Origin: Neospora caninum Liverpool
Taxonomy: Eukaryota > Apicomplexa > Conoidasida > Eucoccidiorida > Sarcocystidae
Assembly (NCBI RefSeq): GCF_000208865.1
Contig: NC_018393.1
Location: forward strand, 2,108,001 to 2,172,000
Direction of reading: 5' to 3'
DNA: 64,000 nt
A program made the position numbers and the translations under genes. The notes beneath the pieces are model-generated. The model was not told where the DNA came from. It was given only the letters and a program-made list of their open reading frames with translations, and searched no databases. Shown in pieces: positions 23,991 to 35,360 of this stretch. Every line of letters begins with the position of its first letter. Within the stretch, counting starts at the first letter, position 1.

Positions 23991-26478
23991 AATAGGTGCA
24001 TGTGCATGCGTGTATTTATGCATGTAGATGTCTGAGGCACGGCTCTGAGGTCTTCGAGGTTTGTGGAGAAGATGGCTCTCTATCGTGGTGCTGCTGCCTT
24101 TTTTTCATTTGTGCAGACTCGAGAAGGAAGCACGGCGACGTCAGAAGGGGGAAAGCGGGCGAGTGTTTTTCCTTTTTCAGGAGATTGACGATGAGGTGTC
24201 GCACCGACTAGCCGCACGTCTTCTCTTTTCTGACAGACGAAGAAACAGGCGCACAAACCGCGAGGCCAGCAAAGCCTGGGAATCCTCTCGGCTTCACCAT
24301 CCTCTCCCTGCGTCTCCCCTTCCTCATCCTGCTTCTTTGTCTCTGCCTGCGAATGCTCTTCCGTCTTCTTCAGCTTCTTCTTCCTCTTCTTCAGATTTTT
24401 CTTCCGCATCTCTCTCGTCATGTTCTTCCCCGTGTTCCGAGGACGCTTGGCGCAAATGTTTGCAGGGTGGGTCGCACGGGCGCCTGCAGGCTCCGGGCGA
24501 GGATTGCACTTCTTCCCCGTTTTCTCTCTCTAGCGACAGATGCGCGCGTGGCAGCTCCAGCCCTGTAGGCGGTCCGATCGCACTGAACTCAGAGCCGAAC
24601 GGTGAAACTGTGCAAGATGGACAGGCAGAAGAAGAAGCGGAAGGAGGCGAGAAAGAAAGAGAAGAAGGCGAAGAGGAAAGCGTGGACGAGCAGCCATTTG
24701 TTCTTTTCTTGAATTCTCCTGGTGGATCTCTCAATGCTGGCCTTGCCTTGTTTGACGTCATCTCGGTGAGTTGTTTTGGGAAGCAGGCGGGGGAGATCGT
24801 GGAAGATTCAGGGAAATTTTCACAAACCGCCGGGGGAGCGTGGAGAGAACATGACGAAGCTTTCGATGGAGGGCGTGTGTGGTTCTTTCGAGAGAACACA
24901 GGAGGGAAAACGCAGAAAGGCGGTGCAGAGACAAACCGAATGGCTCGACCAGAAAACGGAAAGTGGAAAGACATGGATAGGAGGAAAGAGGTGTATCTGC
25001 GACACGCGGTGGAGAGACAGCTGGTCAAGAAAGTCGAAAGGGCGTTTCCTCTGTCAGGGGGAGAATAGGCGGCGGTGGGGGGATTCGACGGTGGCAGACA
25101 CAACAGAAAATCAAAAGGGCCAACGTTACCCGCGTGCCCAGAGTCCTGTTCTTCGCGTTTCTCTTCTCTTTTCTCTCTCCCCTCGCTTCTCCTTCTCTCT
25201 TCCCTCTCTTCTCCTTCTCTCTCCCCTCTCTTCTCCTTCTCTCTTCCCTCTCTTCTCCTTCTCTCTCCCCTCTCTTCTCCTTCTCTCTTCCCTCCCTTCT
25301 CCTTCTCTCTTCCTTCTCTTCTCTTTCTCTGTTTCCTTCTCATCTCTTTCTCTGTTTCCCTCTCTTTCCTCTCTCTTTTTCGCTTCCCGCTCTCCATCGT
25401 TTGCTTCTCTCTGGGCTCGGTTCTCCTTTTCCGTAGCGGCTCGAGTCTCCAGTGTACACGGTGAATATGGGGCTGGCGGCGTCGGTCGCATCTCTGATTC
25501 TCGGCGCGGGGACGCCGGGGCACCGCTTTGCCGTGGAGAGCAGTTCGGCGCTGCTGCACCAGCCTGCGGGCTCGCTAGCTGGGCTTCCCAGCGACCTCGA
25601 AACCGAGAAAAGCGAAGTCAAGAAAATCAGTCAACGCGTCGTCCGCCTGTACAGGTGAGGGAGAGACCGCGAGAGGCCGTCCATGCACCCAGGCGCGCGG
25701 CAAACATAGCAAGGCATCTAAACAGAGACACCGGTTCAGACACAGAATGAGCGAACGAAGAGCAGAGACACACACATAGAGAACGAGGAAGAGGGAAGGG
25801 GCGAAAGGGGGAAAGGCGAAATAGGGAGAGAGGAAGAGAGAGACGAGAGCACGCACAACGCGTCTCGCGATTGAACGCATCCGTAGCACAAGGTTAGCGG
25901 GGGAACCAGAGCACGGCCGAGTGTGGTTGCGCCTTTCTTTGCGTCCTCAATCAAGACCTGAGTGGCGCTGCTCACGATACGAAAGGACACGCTTCTCCGT
26001 CGCCTTCGCCTGTTTGAACAGAGACGTTGCGGCGACACACAGTCGTCCTTCACGTAGTTGTTTTTGTCGCCGCTCTGGTTTCTCCGTCGTCTCTGAGACG
26101 ACCCCGGGCCCGTGCCTCGTCCGTGTCGGAGTGTGGTGTCCCTCTCGGCTCGCTCCTCGCGGCGGCTGCGTGGACACAATGGGAGGAGCTGGAGGCGTCA
26201 ACAGTGGGGGTTTCGCCATTTCCCCCTCCGTTTCCAAAGCCTGGAACTCTGCATCCAGCAACCCTCCGTTCCTCAGGTTGCCACTGCCTCGATGCAAAAC
26301 GCCTCGGCCGACGACTGCGTTTGCGCGTTTCCGTTCCAGTCAGGTGACAGGCCGCCCTGAGGCATCGCTTCGGCTAGACATCGAGAAAGAGAAACTCTTG
26401 ACAGCTGAAGAAGCTCGCGTGTATGGCCTCGTCGACGCAGTTCTGCCACTCTTTGACGGAGCCGAAAAACTGCTTTAA
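22221..26478 (+). CDS. ClpP: ClpP serine protease, organellar, with large insertion
   Basis: Four exons join in phase: 22221-23515, 24117-24765, 25437-25654, 26340-26478, giving 766 residues. The ATG at 22221 is the first in frame and gives a hydrophobic N-terminus; 22428 is an alternative start. About 430 Ser/Arg/Pro-rich residues precede the protease, fitting a bipartite plastid (apicoplast) leader, though mitochondrial import is possible. The fold begins at RVFFLFQEIDDEVSHRL (normal ClpP: RIIFLGQEIDDE). It continues with FVLFLNSPGGSLNAGLALFD, MGLAASVASLILGAG (Ser664), ALLHQP (His689) and LRLDIEKEKLLTAEEARVYGLVD (Asp734). The Ser-His spacing of 25 equals that of E. coli ClpP, so this is an active-type subunit, not ClpR. 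Between LLF and QPFVLF the usual link of about 10 residues is replaced by 154 residues, Ser-rich then Glu-rich (24229-24690). ClpP forms a tetradecameric chamber fed by an AAA+ unfoldase. Confidence 0.88.
23965..23992. repeat. (TA)n microsatellite in ClpP intron 1
   Basis: A run of TA units lies between exon 1 (ends 23515) and exon 2 (starts 24117). No coding role is seen. Confidence 0.9.
25165..25340. repeat. 22-bp polypyrimidine minisatellite in ClpP intron 2
   Basis: Tandem CTTCTCCTTCTCTCT(T/C)CCCTCT units recur every 22 bases; landmarks are CTTCTCCTT at 25208, 25230 and 25252. The array fills much of the intron 24766-25436 and lies upstream of the CCGTAG acceptor. On the minus strand it produces a long Arg/Glu/Lys open frame that is an artefact. 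Confidence 0.85.
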
Positions 26479-28856
26479 CGGGCTGTCGAAACGGCCCGCT
26501 CACGTGGTTTCCACCGCCCACAATCTGCTGGTAGAAACTGCTCACTGTACGTACACCGGATGCGAAAGCCGATGGCTCGACGGTCGGCACGAAATTCTTC
26601 CGGTCACCGCCAGGCCGAGACGTGGCCAGAGGCAAATCTACGGAGCCGGTTTGCTTTTTCTGCCGAAGACCTCAATCGCGGAGGAGCTGCGCTTCGTGAT
26701 GACGAGGACAACGAGGTGAAAACTCATCGTCACTCCTGATAGTGACGGCGCTTTTCTGAAATGCGTCTCGAGGCGGTTCCGCCGTCAGACTCCAGGCGCG
26801 ACGGGAAAGACATGGGACGTCTTTCGAGGCACAGAGAAGCCGATGAAAAGATCGCCTAGGCCCTGACAAGCAACGAGATGTCTACTCGCATGTCTGCTCG
26901 GAAAATGTCGAAGAGTCGCCTGTTTGAGTTCGTTTTCGGGGGACGCTCGCTGTTGGGATTTCGGGTCTCTACAAACATAAGACGCGCCCTGATGTGCGGC
27001 GCCGACTGTTTTACTCATTTGCACCTTCAGCGGTGTTGATCGAAACTGTAAATTCAGTCTTTCGATAAAAGGGAGCGGTGCGGACACCACGCCCTCGACC
27101 GCAGCTGCGCGCGGTTGGCAGCATGCGTAGAAACATCGATTGACATTTATGTATATTTATCTACGGAGAGTTGTAAACTTATAAAAGTACATGGGTACAA
27201 ATTTGAAGGGCTGTGTGTGCCTTATGCGGGTGGGCTTTCGGGATACATTTGCAGCAAATAAACACAGTGGCACTCGAGATAATTTCCACCTTTTTACAGG
27301 GGTTAAGTTCCATTCTAGTCAGGTGTACGTACAGGCGGCTTCGAGGGTACTTCAGCCTTGTGACCGCATGGCGGCAACAGACTTTTTCGCGGGCTTCCGT
27401 TTTTCTTATCAAAGATATAGCTTTTCGTTCCCTTTTGCTTGCGCCCCCACCGACATGACGCAGCTGCGTTGTCGCCATCGAGTGAAGACTCCACGTTGAT
27501 GAATGCGGAACGGCTTTCTGGTTCATTTAGAAAAGACGTTTTGTCGAACATTCGTCTGCTTTCTAGGCAACGCCCCTTTGTGCTTCCCGTTCAACATGCA
27601 GTCGCCTCTCCTCCAGCTGTACTGCCTCCTCTCAGCAGGACGCTTCAACTCCCCTGAAGCTGTGACACAATTGCTCGTATGCATATGATACTTATATATA
27701 TATATATATGTAGATTTATATGTAGAAAGAAAAACGTATATATATACTTATATATAGGAAGGCATCTGTGAATATGTAGATATGTGTATGCACCTCAGAA
27801 GATGGGGAAGAGCGGAAGGCGTGAGGGAGACAGAACCGAGAACCGAACTCATGTATTTTCATATTTGAGGACGAGAACGGTAGCTCACACTGAGGCAAGT
27901 CCCTCCGCCTCTCTTTTTCTCGCTTTCGCTCCTCCTGTCTCTGTATCTGTCGCTGGAATGTGCTCTTTGTTGAGGCCATGCCAACCGTCTTGCTTCTCTG
28001 CCGCTCTTCATTTCGCTACTGAAGGCGAGACGGCAGTGTGCATGCATAAGGAAGGGACCCTCGCGTGCATGTCCTTCGACTCTACTGGCCAGCCGCCGGA
28101 GGATGCACGTTTCGCGGGAACCGCCGAAAAAGCAAAAACGGAAAATCCACACCTCAGAGCCGTCCAGGCCCGCACCCATGGACGGATGGAGTGCCGGAGA
28201 AAAAAAACGACGCCTCTGAGAACGAGACAACGTGGTTTTACCTAAAAACCATACATGCGAAAAAACTCGACGCGAGTGAAGCATCTCCGGCGAAGAAGAG
28301 GCCAAGACACCTGAGAGCGAAGACCCAACTCGCGACATTTGGAGGTGAGCGACTTGTTTCTACCATCTTAGCCCTATCTTTAGCGTTTCCCAATTAAATA
28401 AATATATATAACGAGGTATGCAGATATATACATATATGCACATGCTTATACATCAAATGATATACCGAGACTGACGACAGGAGCCGAAACGCAAGAAACT
28501 AGTGTGATGCATTCCGTTGCTGCACGTCCCGGGAGGCGACGAGGAAGGCGAAGATGGTCATAAAGATCTCTTTCCCTTGAAACTTCCCTTCTCGTCGTTC
28601 GTGTGACGTCAAAATATCCGAGCAGCACTGTAATATATAGGGAATATAACGGGGCATTAGACCGAGCCTCAGGTACCCGATATCCGATAATCTTGCCCCT
28701 GTATATACTGTATATACAGAGGTGCACGCTGATGTATCCACGCACGTATTTTTGAACCTGGGTTCAGACGCATTGGGATGTCCGAGGTCGGACCTTCACA
28801 CCTCTTTACACCTCATGGGCTTCTGAATATTCCCTTCGGGGAAAACAGGTACCGAG
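26479..28856. other. Intergenic between convergent ClpP and RAD17 genes
   Basis: Both neighbouring genes end here, so 3' UTRs are expected. The frame at 27784-28245 and those around 27191-27657 have no splice context or family resemblance. Short TA tracts occur at 27692-27708 and 28398-28440. Otherwise I see nothing. Confidence 0.55.
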
Positions 28857-31800
28857 TCACGCTTCTTCAATGTCATCTTCGGTTGCGTTCGCGATTTGTT
28901 CTACGCCCCCGTTTTCTGAACTTCCGCGCTGAAAATGAGTTGAATGTGGCCTCGGTCCTGAGAAACCAGGCGAGCCTGGCTCCGCTGTGGAGTGTTCGAC
29001 TGCAGAATGTGCGTATCCTGAAGCAGGCAGCCCAGCCGTCCACTCGCCAACTCTGCTTTCCCTGTCTGTCTGTTGGCCGGGTGTATGTACACCACTCAGC
29101 AGGCCTCTGCCCGACAGGAGAGACGCCGGCAGAGGCAGGTAGCCTCCCCAAGCTTCCAGCAGTGCCTCAGTGGGGTCGGGGTCCTCTTCCTCGTCCTCAC
29201 CGTCCATGCTTAACGTTTGACATTGTGCGTGCGGCTGCTCTGTTCCAAAAGACCGCTGAAATCCGCTAGAGCCTCCCCTTTTGTCCCAGCTGCCACTGCG
29301 CCTGAGCCTCTCCAAAATCGGCGCTTCTATGCCACAGAGGAAGTCCAAACAACCCCGACTGAACAAGTCTTGACCGTCTCCATCGTCTCCTTCCACTTCC
29401 CGCGTCCTTCTACTGACCTCGTTCTCTGGTTGCTGCGGGTATCTAGACAGCCACAGACACCTGCCAGATGCTTGCTCCGGGTGTACAGACACCGCGCCGC
29501 CTGCTCGCCCGACGCCTCGCCGTGGTCCACTCTGCGTCGCGCTCCATGCAGACCCCTTGTCTCTTCGCTGCATCGCTCTCGCCCGATTTGTAACGTACGG
29601 CAGGACTTCCGTGAAAAAACGCGAAGCTGACAACCCCAGAACGCCATTCATGCCGCGCCACAACCCGCCCATATACCTAGGGCTCCGTCCACCCTCTTTG
29701 GTCCCCTCGAATCCGACAGACCCCCTTCCTGCCGCCATGTGCGACACAACGGGCTGCCTAGCGACTGGGAGAATGTCGCTACCTCCACACCGACGCTTCG
29801 GGAAAGCCCCAGTCGGCGAGGGAAGGTGAGGGACAAGGACAGAGCTAGGCATGCTCGAGGGGCGACGGCACTCGGGTGTATGTACACCTTGTGTGCATGG
29901 TGTATCCCGCTGGAAGGGCGCCGCAGAGGGCAGCGGAGCGAACGGCAGATTGAGACTTCCCGGACGAAACGAGACGGCGTGTCCACTGTCTCCCAAACAG
30001 GTGCCTCGCAGATGTCGCTCAGCGTTGCCTGCCGCGATATTCACAGGGTTGGAAACTCTGTCGGCACAGATCCCCGGGATCGCTGCGCCCTCGTCATTCC
30101 CCTCCGATAGGCGTGCAGGCGCGTCACCTACGGGAAACCGGACGAGGAGGTCCCCGAGTCCGCGTTGCACTCCTGCGGTGTATGTACACCAGACATGAAG
30201 TCGGGTGGCCATTTGTCGCCGGAGACTGAGAGCGCGACTTTTTTTGAAGGAGAAAAAATTCAGCCGGGACCTCGCCACCCCCCCGAGCTCCGGCCAGCTT
30301 CCCGGACTGCACGGATGCGTGTTGCTGTCGAGGACGGCTCGGCTGGAGACGACGGCGAAGAACCAGGCGCGGAGCCGGGACATGTGCGGGGTCCCTGGGT
30401 CGCCTTCGCCGCTTCGAGCAGCGCCGTACCCCGAATATAAGCCGACCTTCCCAAAGAGTGCATCCGCGTCGGCAAGGTGTGCAGACAAAGCGGCGACGTC
30501 AAAGACGTCTGAGAAGAAGAAGAGAAAGTTCTCCTGGAGAAGAAGCACAAAGTGGTCAAAGTCGCAGGGCGTCTCCTCCAGCAGCTTCTCCGGCGAGAAA
30601 TAAAGTTCCGGCCGCGTGGTCTTCCGAAACAACAAGCTCCAGGGGGCCTGTGCCACGACAGCCGAGGAAGCAGCCCGCGACGACGAAGCCACGGAACTAA
30701 GGGAAGCGCCAGAACGCAGAGACGAGGCAGGCGACGGGGAGGGGGAACCAGATGGAGGGAATGGAGACGGAGATATCAGAGGATTCTCGCCAGGCGGCTG
30801 GCAGGAAGAAGTGAGCGGCGATCTCGCGTGAAGCGGGAGCAGCCAGAGGAACGAAGAACAGAGTCCTGAAGAGAGAGGACACAAACGAAGCCAGAACGAG
30901 AAATACGCGCGGTGCTGTCACAGACTGGATGTGGGAAGAGACAGAAACTAACCGAGTGGAATGACCGGCATGAGAGTCTGTGTCTCCCGTCGCGGGACTC
31001 GTCCCGCCGTCTCCGGGGACTCCCCATGCGCTTCTTCGTCGCCCGCCCGTTATGCATTTCCCTCTCGCCTTACCGTCAAAGAGAGCATACGAATGGCGAC
31101 TGTCTCCTCCGTCTGTCCACTTCGCTTCTTCGCGCTTCACTGCCGCCTCTTCCCGCTGCAGCAAAAGCAAACACGCGCAGCGCTCTCTCTCCGGGGCGCC
31201 CTCCGGCGGCTCCTGCCCTGATGTCTGTACACCGCAGGCGTGGGCGTTCGGCGGGGACGGAACCGGGGCACACGTTTCCAGAGCGAGAGGGAGTTGCGAG
31301 GTCCCGGCGTTCCAGTTTTGTTCGCGCTTCGAGAAAGCAGCCAACGAAGGAGATGCAGAGGCCGGGGGCGCAGGAGCGGCGCCGATGAACGCGGAAGGCG
31401 AGGAGACAGGCCCGGGCGAAGGCCACCGCGCAGAAGAAAGCAGTGGAGGCGAACGAGGCGAGGACGAACAAGGGGAGACAGGAGACGCACGAGGAGCTGC
31501 GTGCGAGGCAGCGAGAGACAGCGACGAGTTGAGAGGAGACGTCGAAGAACACCGCACAGGTTGAGCAGAAGCCAGAGGTCCGACGTCTCCGTCGAGCTCC
31601 GACAGAGAGTCCATTGCGTCGAAAATGTCATCGAGGTCCGCGAGATCGAGATCAGGCGGAGCGTCAAGAACCACCCCAGGAGGCAGCCGCGCTACCTCGG
31701 GCGATGTCGCCGTGCTGCCACTTGGAAGGCTTCCGAGGAGTCTTTGTTCTTCAAGTCGCGTTCGTTCCTCTCTTCTCGGGCCAGTGACCAGTGCGCCGCC

Positions 31801-34800
31801 GCCGCGCGGCGAAACGCGACACACACACGACCAGTCCGATGTGAAGCCAGGCGCGGAAGGAGCTTCTGCGGACCTCGCCGGGAGCGCCCCGCAGGCCGCT
31901 TTCGTCGACGTGGCCGATCCTGGGGAGGGCGGTTTGGAGACTTCCGCAGCAGGAAGAAACGTGGCAGAGCATGAAGGCGAGGATCGAGAAGCGAAAGACG
32001 AAAACAACGTGGAACCAGCAAAAGACGAGGACGGGAAGGTCGGAGAGTCGCGGACGGCTTGGGCTTTGTCCGGTCTTGCGACTGCTTGACTTTCGCTGGG
32101 CAGACCGCGATGAAGCTGTTCCGGGCGAAGCAGGCGCTTGTTGTACAGGATTTTCCCGAGAGCGTGGAACAGCCCCCATCGTTCGTCTTTTCCTCCTTCC
32201 AGTGAGGCTCTCTTCTCAACCGTGTCGTGCCCCACAGCACGCTCCGGAGCTGTCTCCTCTGTCCCCGTGGCTTCTGTCTCTGCCGGCTTGGCACGCCGGC
32301 TCGCGCCCACTGGGGCGCTCGGCTGCTGGTCTCTTCGGCGTCTCTCCCGCGGCGGATTCTCCACTGGCAGCGCTCTGGAAGACGCGCGCTCGTCGGCCTC
32401 CTCCACACCTTTCCGGGGCGCATATTCGTTTTCCCGAGGCACGGCCCTGAACGAAGGATGCGGGCGAGGAGACACAGACGTCAACGCGCCTGCGGCTGCA
32501 AACTGGAGAGACGTGAGTGCGTGGCGAACATCTCCGTTGCTGAGATGTAGAATCGAGAGAAGATCAAGAGAAGGCGGGAGGGATGCGAGAAGACCTGCGA
32601 CCTTGCTCGCTGGCAGAGCCGCACAATGCGGAGAGGCGTGGGCTGAGAGAATCCCCTCGCAAATCAGCACGCGCAGAAGAAACTGCCGAAGCTGCAGACG
32701 CACCGCACCACAAGAGCGAGGGAAGACGGTGAGACGATCCAACGGGAGTGGCGACAAACCCAGGGAAGATCAGGCGCACGCAAAAGAAAACACCCAAGAG
32801 ACATGTCGGAGGCATCTCTTCATGACAGTTCAAAGGCTCTTCGTTCGAGGATTGAGAAAGGGCGTCTTTCCTTTTCGGGGTTGTCGACGGGACACCCCTG
32901 TCCGACGGCGGTTTTAGTCTCGACGAGGCCTCCTCTCCACTCCGAGCAGACACCGTTTGTCCTCAAAGTGTGTAGCGTTCAAGACAGAAAAACGCGAGAT
33001 ACCGCGTTCACACGAAAAGCGACGCAAGCATAGAACGGAACTGTGCAAGACGGCGAAACGATCCCGCTGATCCGCCACTTCCAGCCGGTGTCCTGCGCGT
33101 CCAGAGGACGATTGCATTCGGTTTATTCTCCCGGCAGCGCCCTCCCCGCGTGTCCGTCGCCTGCCTCACTCATTTGCACCTTTTCTAGCGCGTCCTTCTC
33201 TCCCGTCCAGGAGCGACAACAAAGTCATTTCCCTCGGCTGAGATTTGCACTCTGCCTCTCCCGGCTCCCATTGTCTTCTCGATCCGTTTCATTCTTTTCC
33301 TCTGCGGCTCGCCTTCGCAGCATGTCGCTTCCCTACGCGTGCTCTCACTTCTGGGCACTGCCTCTCTCTCCCCGTCCCCGTCCTCGACACCTCGCCTCTT
33401 AAGGCCACGAAACCGGTTTTCGCCCTCAAAGGAAGCCTACCTTGGTGGTAGCCACTGGATTGAGTTTCACGTGGAGAATGCCTGCCTGTCCCAGCGCGTT
33501 GCCAGGAAGAATCTTTTGCAGGCCTTGGCTCTCCTCTCGCGAATTTCCGATGCAGATCACAAGGGGCTGGAACCGCGAAGGCGCGCTCCCGTCTGCGCTC
33601 GTGCCGCCCCGCGTGTTGTGCCCAGACGCATGCTGAGAGATAAGATTTTCCAGATACGCCGACGCTTTGCGGACGAACGCAGGGGACCTCTGAAAAAGTG
33701 TGACAGGGAGGTGACGCAGAAGAGCGACGTGCCGCGGTTGCCCCTGAGCAGCGGCTAGCCTCCCACAGCTGGAGGTGTCGGGGCAGGACGCGCTCGGGTC
33801 CGCCGATTTGCACAGGAAAGACTGATTTGCGGAGCATGTGTGGGGCTCGACTCCGCGGCCGGCAGGATCCCTCGAAACCGGTCGAGAGGCAAGTTCACAG
33901 GCGGGAACGTCAGAGGGCTTCGGAGCCTTCTGGGTCTCCCGCGGTGAACATGCGGCCTTCCCGGCCCCTCCACCGCCATCCCGAGGTGTACCTAGACCGC
34001 TCGAAACTCTCGCGTGATCGCGGATCCCGCCTAGGGAAGGGGGAACCGTCAGAGTGGCGAGTGGCGCTTTCGACTGGGCCTGCGAGAGAAATAGAAGCAG
34101 GGAGTCCCCGAGCGAAGAGGTCGGGATATCGTCAGGTATTCCTCCTTGTCGTTCTGGAATGCCCGAAGCGTCCTCTTCCCACTCGACAACGGCCAGGCCC
34201 AGAGCGGCGGCAACGGTGGCGACGAGGGAACGCTTGCCAGAGCCAGAGGGGCCTTGAATGACGCAGACTAACGGACACGGAGGCCCTTGAGCAGCGTCGG
34301 GTCGCCGCGCCCGTGAACCGCCGTCCCCTCGCTCGCCAGGAGAGAAATCGGGAGAGTCCCTCCCGGCACGCGCGTCGATGCTGTGGAGTGCATGCGCCGC
34401 AGACGAAGGGGGAGACGCAGCGGGCGAAGGCAGCGCAAACGGCTTCAGGAAGGAGACGATTTGCTGGACCTTTTGAGGGGGCTGCAGAAGGTCTCCCAAC
34501 TCCTGGGGTGCGTACTTGTCGGCCCAGCACTGAGCATGACTGCCTAGCCGGCAACGCCCGTCGAAGATTTCTGTCACTGACCTGGCTGTATCCGTCTCTT
34601 CCGTGTCTTCTGGCCTTGTGGCAAGCGTGCGTCTTTTCTTCTCCCTGACATCCGCCTGAGTTCGTTTCGAACCCTCCGGCTGCAGCGGGCCCGAGCGTTT
34701 GGCACGCACCGAGCGACGCCTTCTCGCCGAACCCTGCTCCGCTTGCTCTGTTCCTTCTCCTCCGCTCTCGTCGGGTCCTTTCTCGTGGAGGCGCAAAGCT

Positions 34801-35360
34801 GTGCGCACGTCGCCTCTGTCGGGGGACTTGGGCCGCGCGTCGGGGTTCTCGGCTCTTCGGCGCCGCAGAAACGAGAGACTGCGCAGGTGGGAGTTCGTCT
34901 GGCCTGTCTCGTTCTCCACCTCTTCGGAGCCTCCACAGCTTCTGTCGCCGCTCGGTGGGACTCGACACTGCGACTGGCCGTGGAGGCGTCGCTCCAGAGT
35001 GCGGTTTGGACTGTCTTCGTCGGAGGAAGAGGAAACTGTCAGGTCGAGGAAGACGGCCCCACCCTTGTTGTTGGCTTCTGTCCGGTCTCGAGGCGCCCCT
35101 CCTGAAGTGTTGCGTTCCCCATTCCGTCCCGTGCTTCTCGCCTCTGCCTGGGAGTCTTCTCGTGACCGATGAGCGCGTCTGTGTGGGGTCTGCATGCTGG
35201 CCGAAACCGCTCCCAGGTAGCCGTTCAGCGCTCCCCTCAACAGGCTGTCGCCCGCCTTCTTGTCGGAGAACCAGGCTGGCCCAGAAGCCAAAGGCGACGA
35301 GACGCCTCCTCTGCTCGCTCCATACTCTTCAGCGGGGTCAGCGTTTCTGAGCGTGGTCAT
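28857..35360 (-). CDS. RAD17: RAD17 checkpoint clamp loader, greatly enlarged
   Basis: Three exons join in phase on the minus strand: 35360-33441, 32691-31074, 30865-28857, giving 1848 residues (human RAD17 is about 680). The ATG at 35360 is the first in frame. Residues 1-320 are disordered. The clamp-loader fold starts at CWADKYAPQELGDLL, followed by the P-loop GPSGSGKRSL (Lys376), then LAVVEWEED. The VICIGNS strand and LNPVATTK, at the end of exon 1, match human ISDS and NPVAPT. Exon 2 gives LSNGDVRHALTSLQF (sensor 2, GDVR at 693-696) and FHALGKILY (815-823). Exon 3 gives RPELYFSPEKLLEETPCDFD near 1264 and FFTEVLPYVTNRA. RAD17 with RFC2-5 loads the 9-1-1 clamp at damaged DNA in the nucleus. 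Walker A has Arg in place of Ser/Thr, and the VEDLP Walker B equivalent reads LLRHLP (Arg549-His550). Insertions of hundreds of residues separate the conserved blocks. The protein ends DDIEEA. Confidence 0.85.
29080..30190. repeat. Cluster of GGTGTA-NN-TACACC inverted-repeat motifs
   Basis: Perfect GGTGTATGTACACC occurs at 29080-29093, 29875-29888 and 30177-30190, and the variant GGTGTACAGACACC at 29480-29493, all in RAD17 exon 3. Related copies lie at 31222-31233 and 33985-33998 in the same gene, at 7879-7892 in TMCO4, and at 26546-26557. On the coding strand the motif gives GVHTP in one frame and CTYT in another, so it is conserved as DNA, not as peptide. I do not recognise it as a named element. 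Confidence 0.7.

Noticed and set aside
24324..25559. Long minus-strand open frame (411 codons) opposite ClpP
   Set aside because: Its Arg/Glu/Lys-rich part is the reverse complement of the C/T minisatellite, and the rest overlaps proven ClpP exons in antisense.
31137..32423. Several long plus- and minus-strand frames within RAD17 exon 2
   Set aside because: The RAD17 frame carries the family motifs and correct splice phases; the others are shadows of a GC-rich exon.
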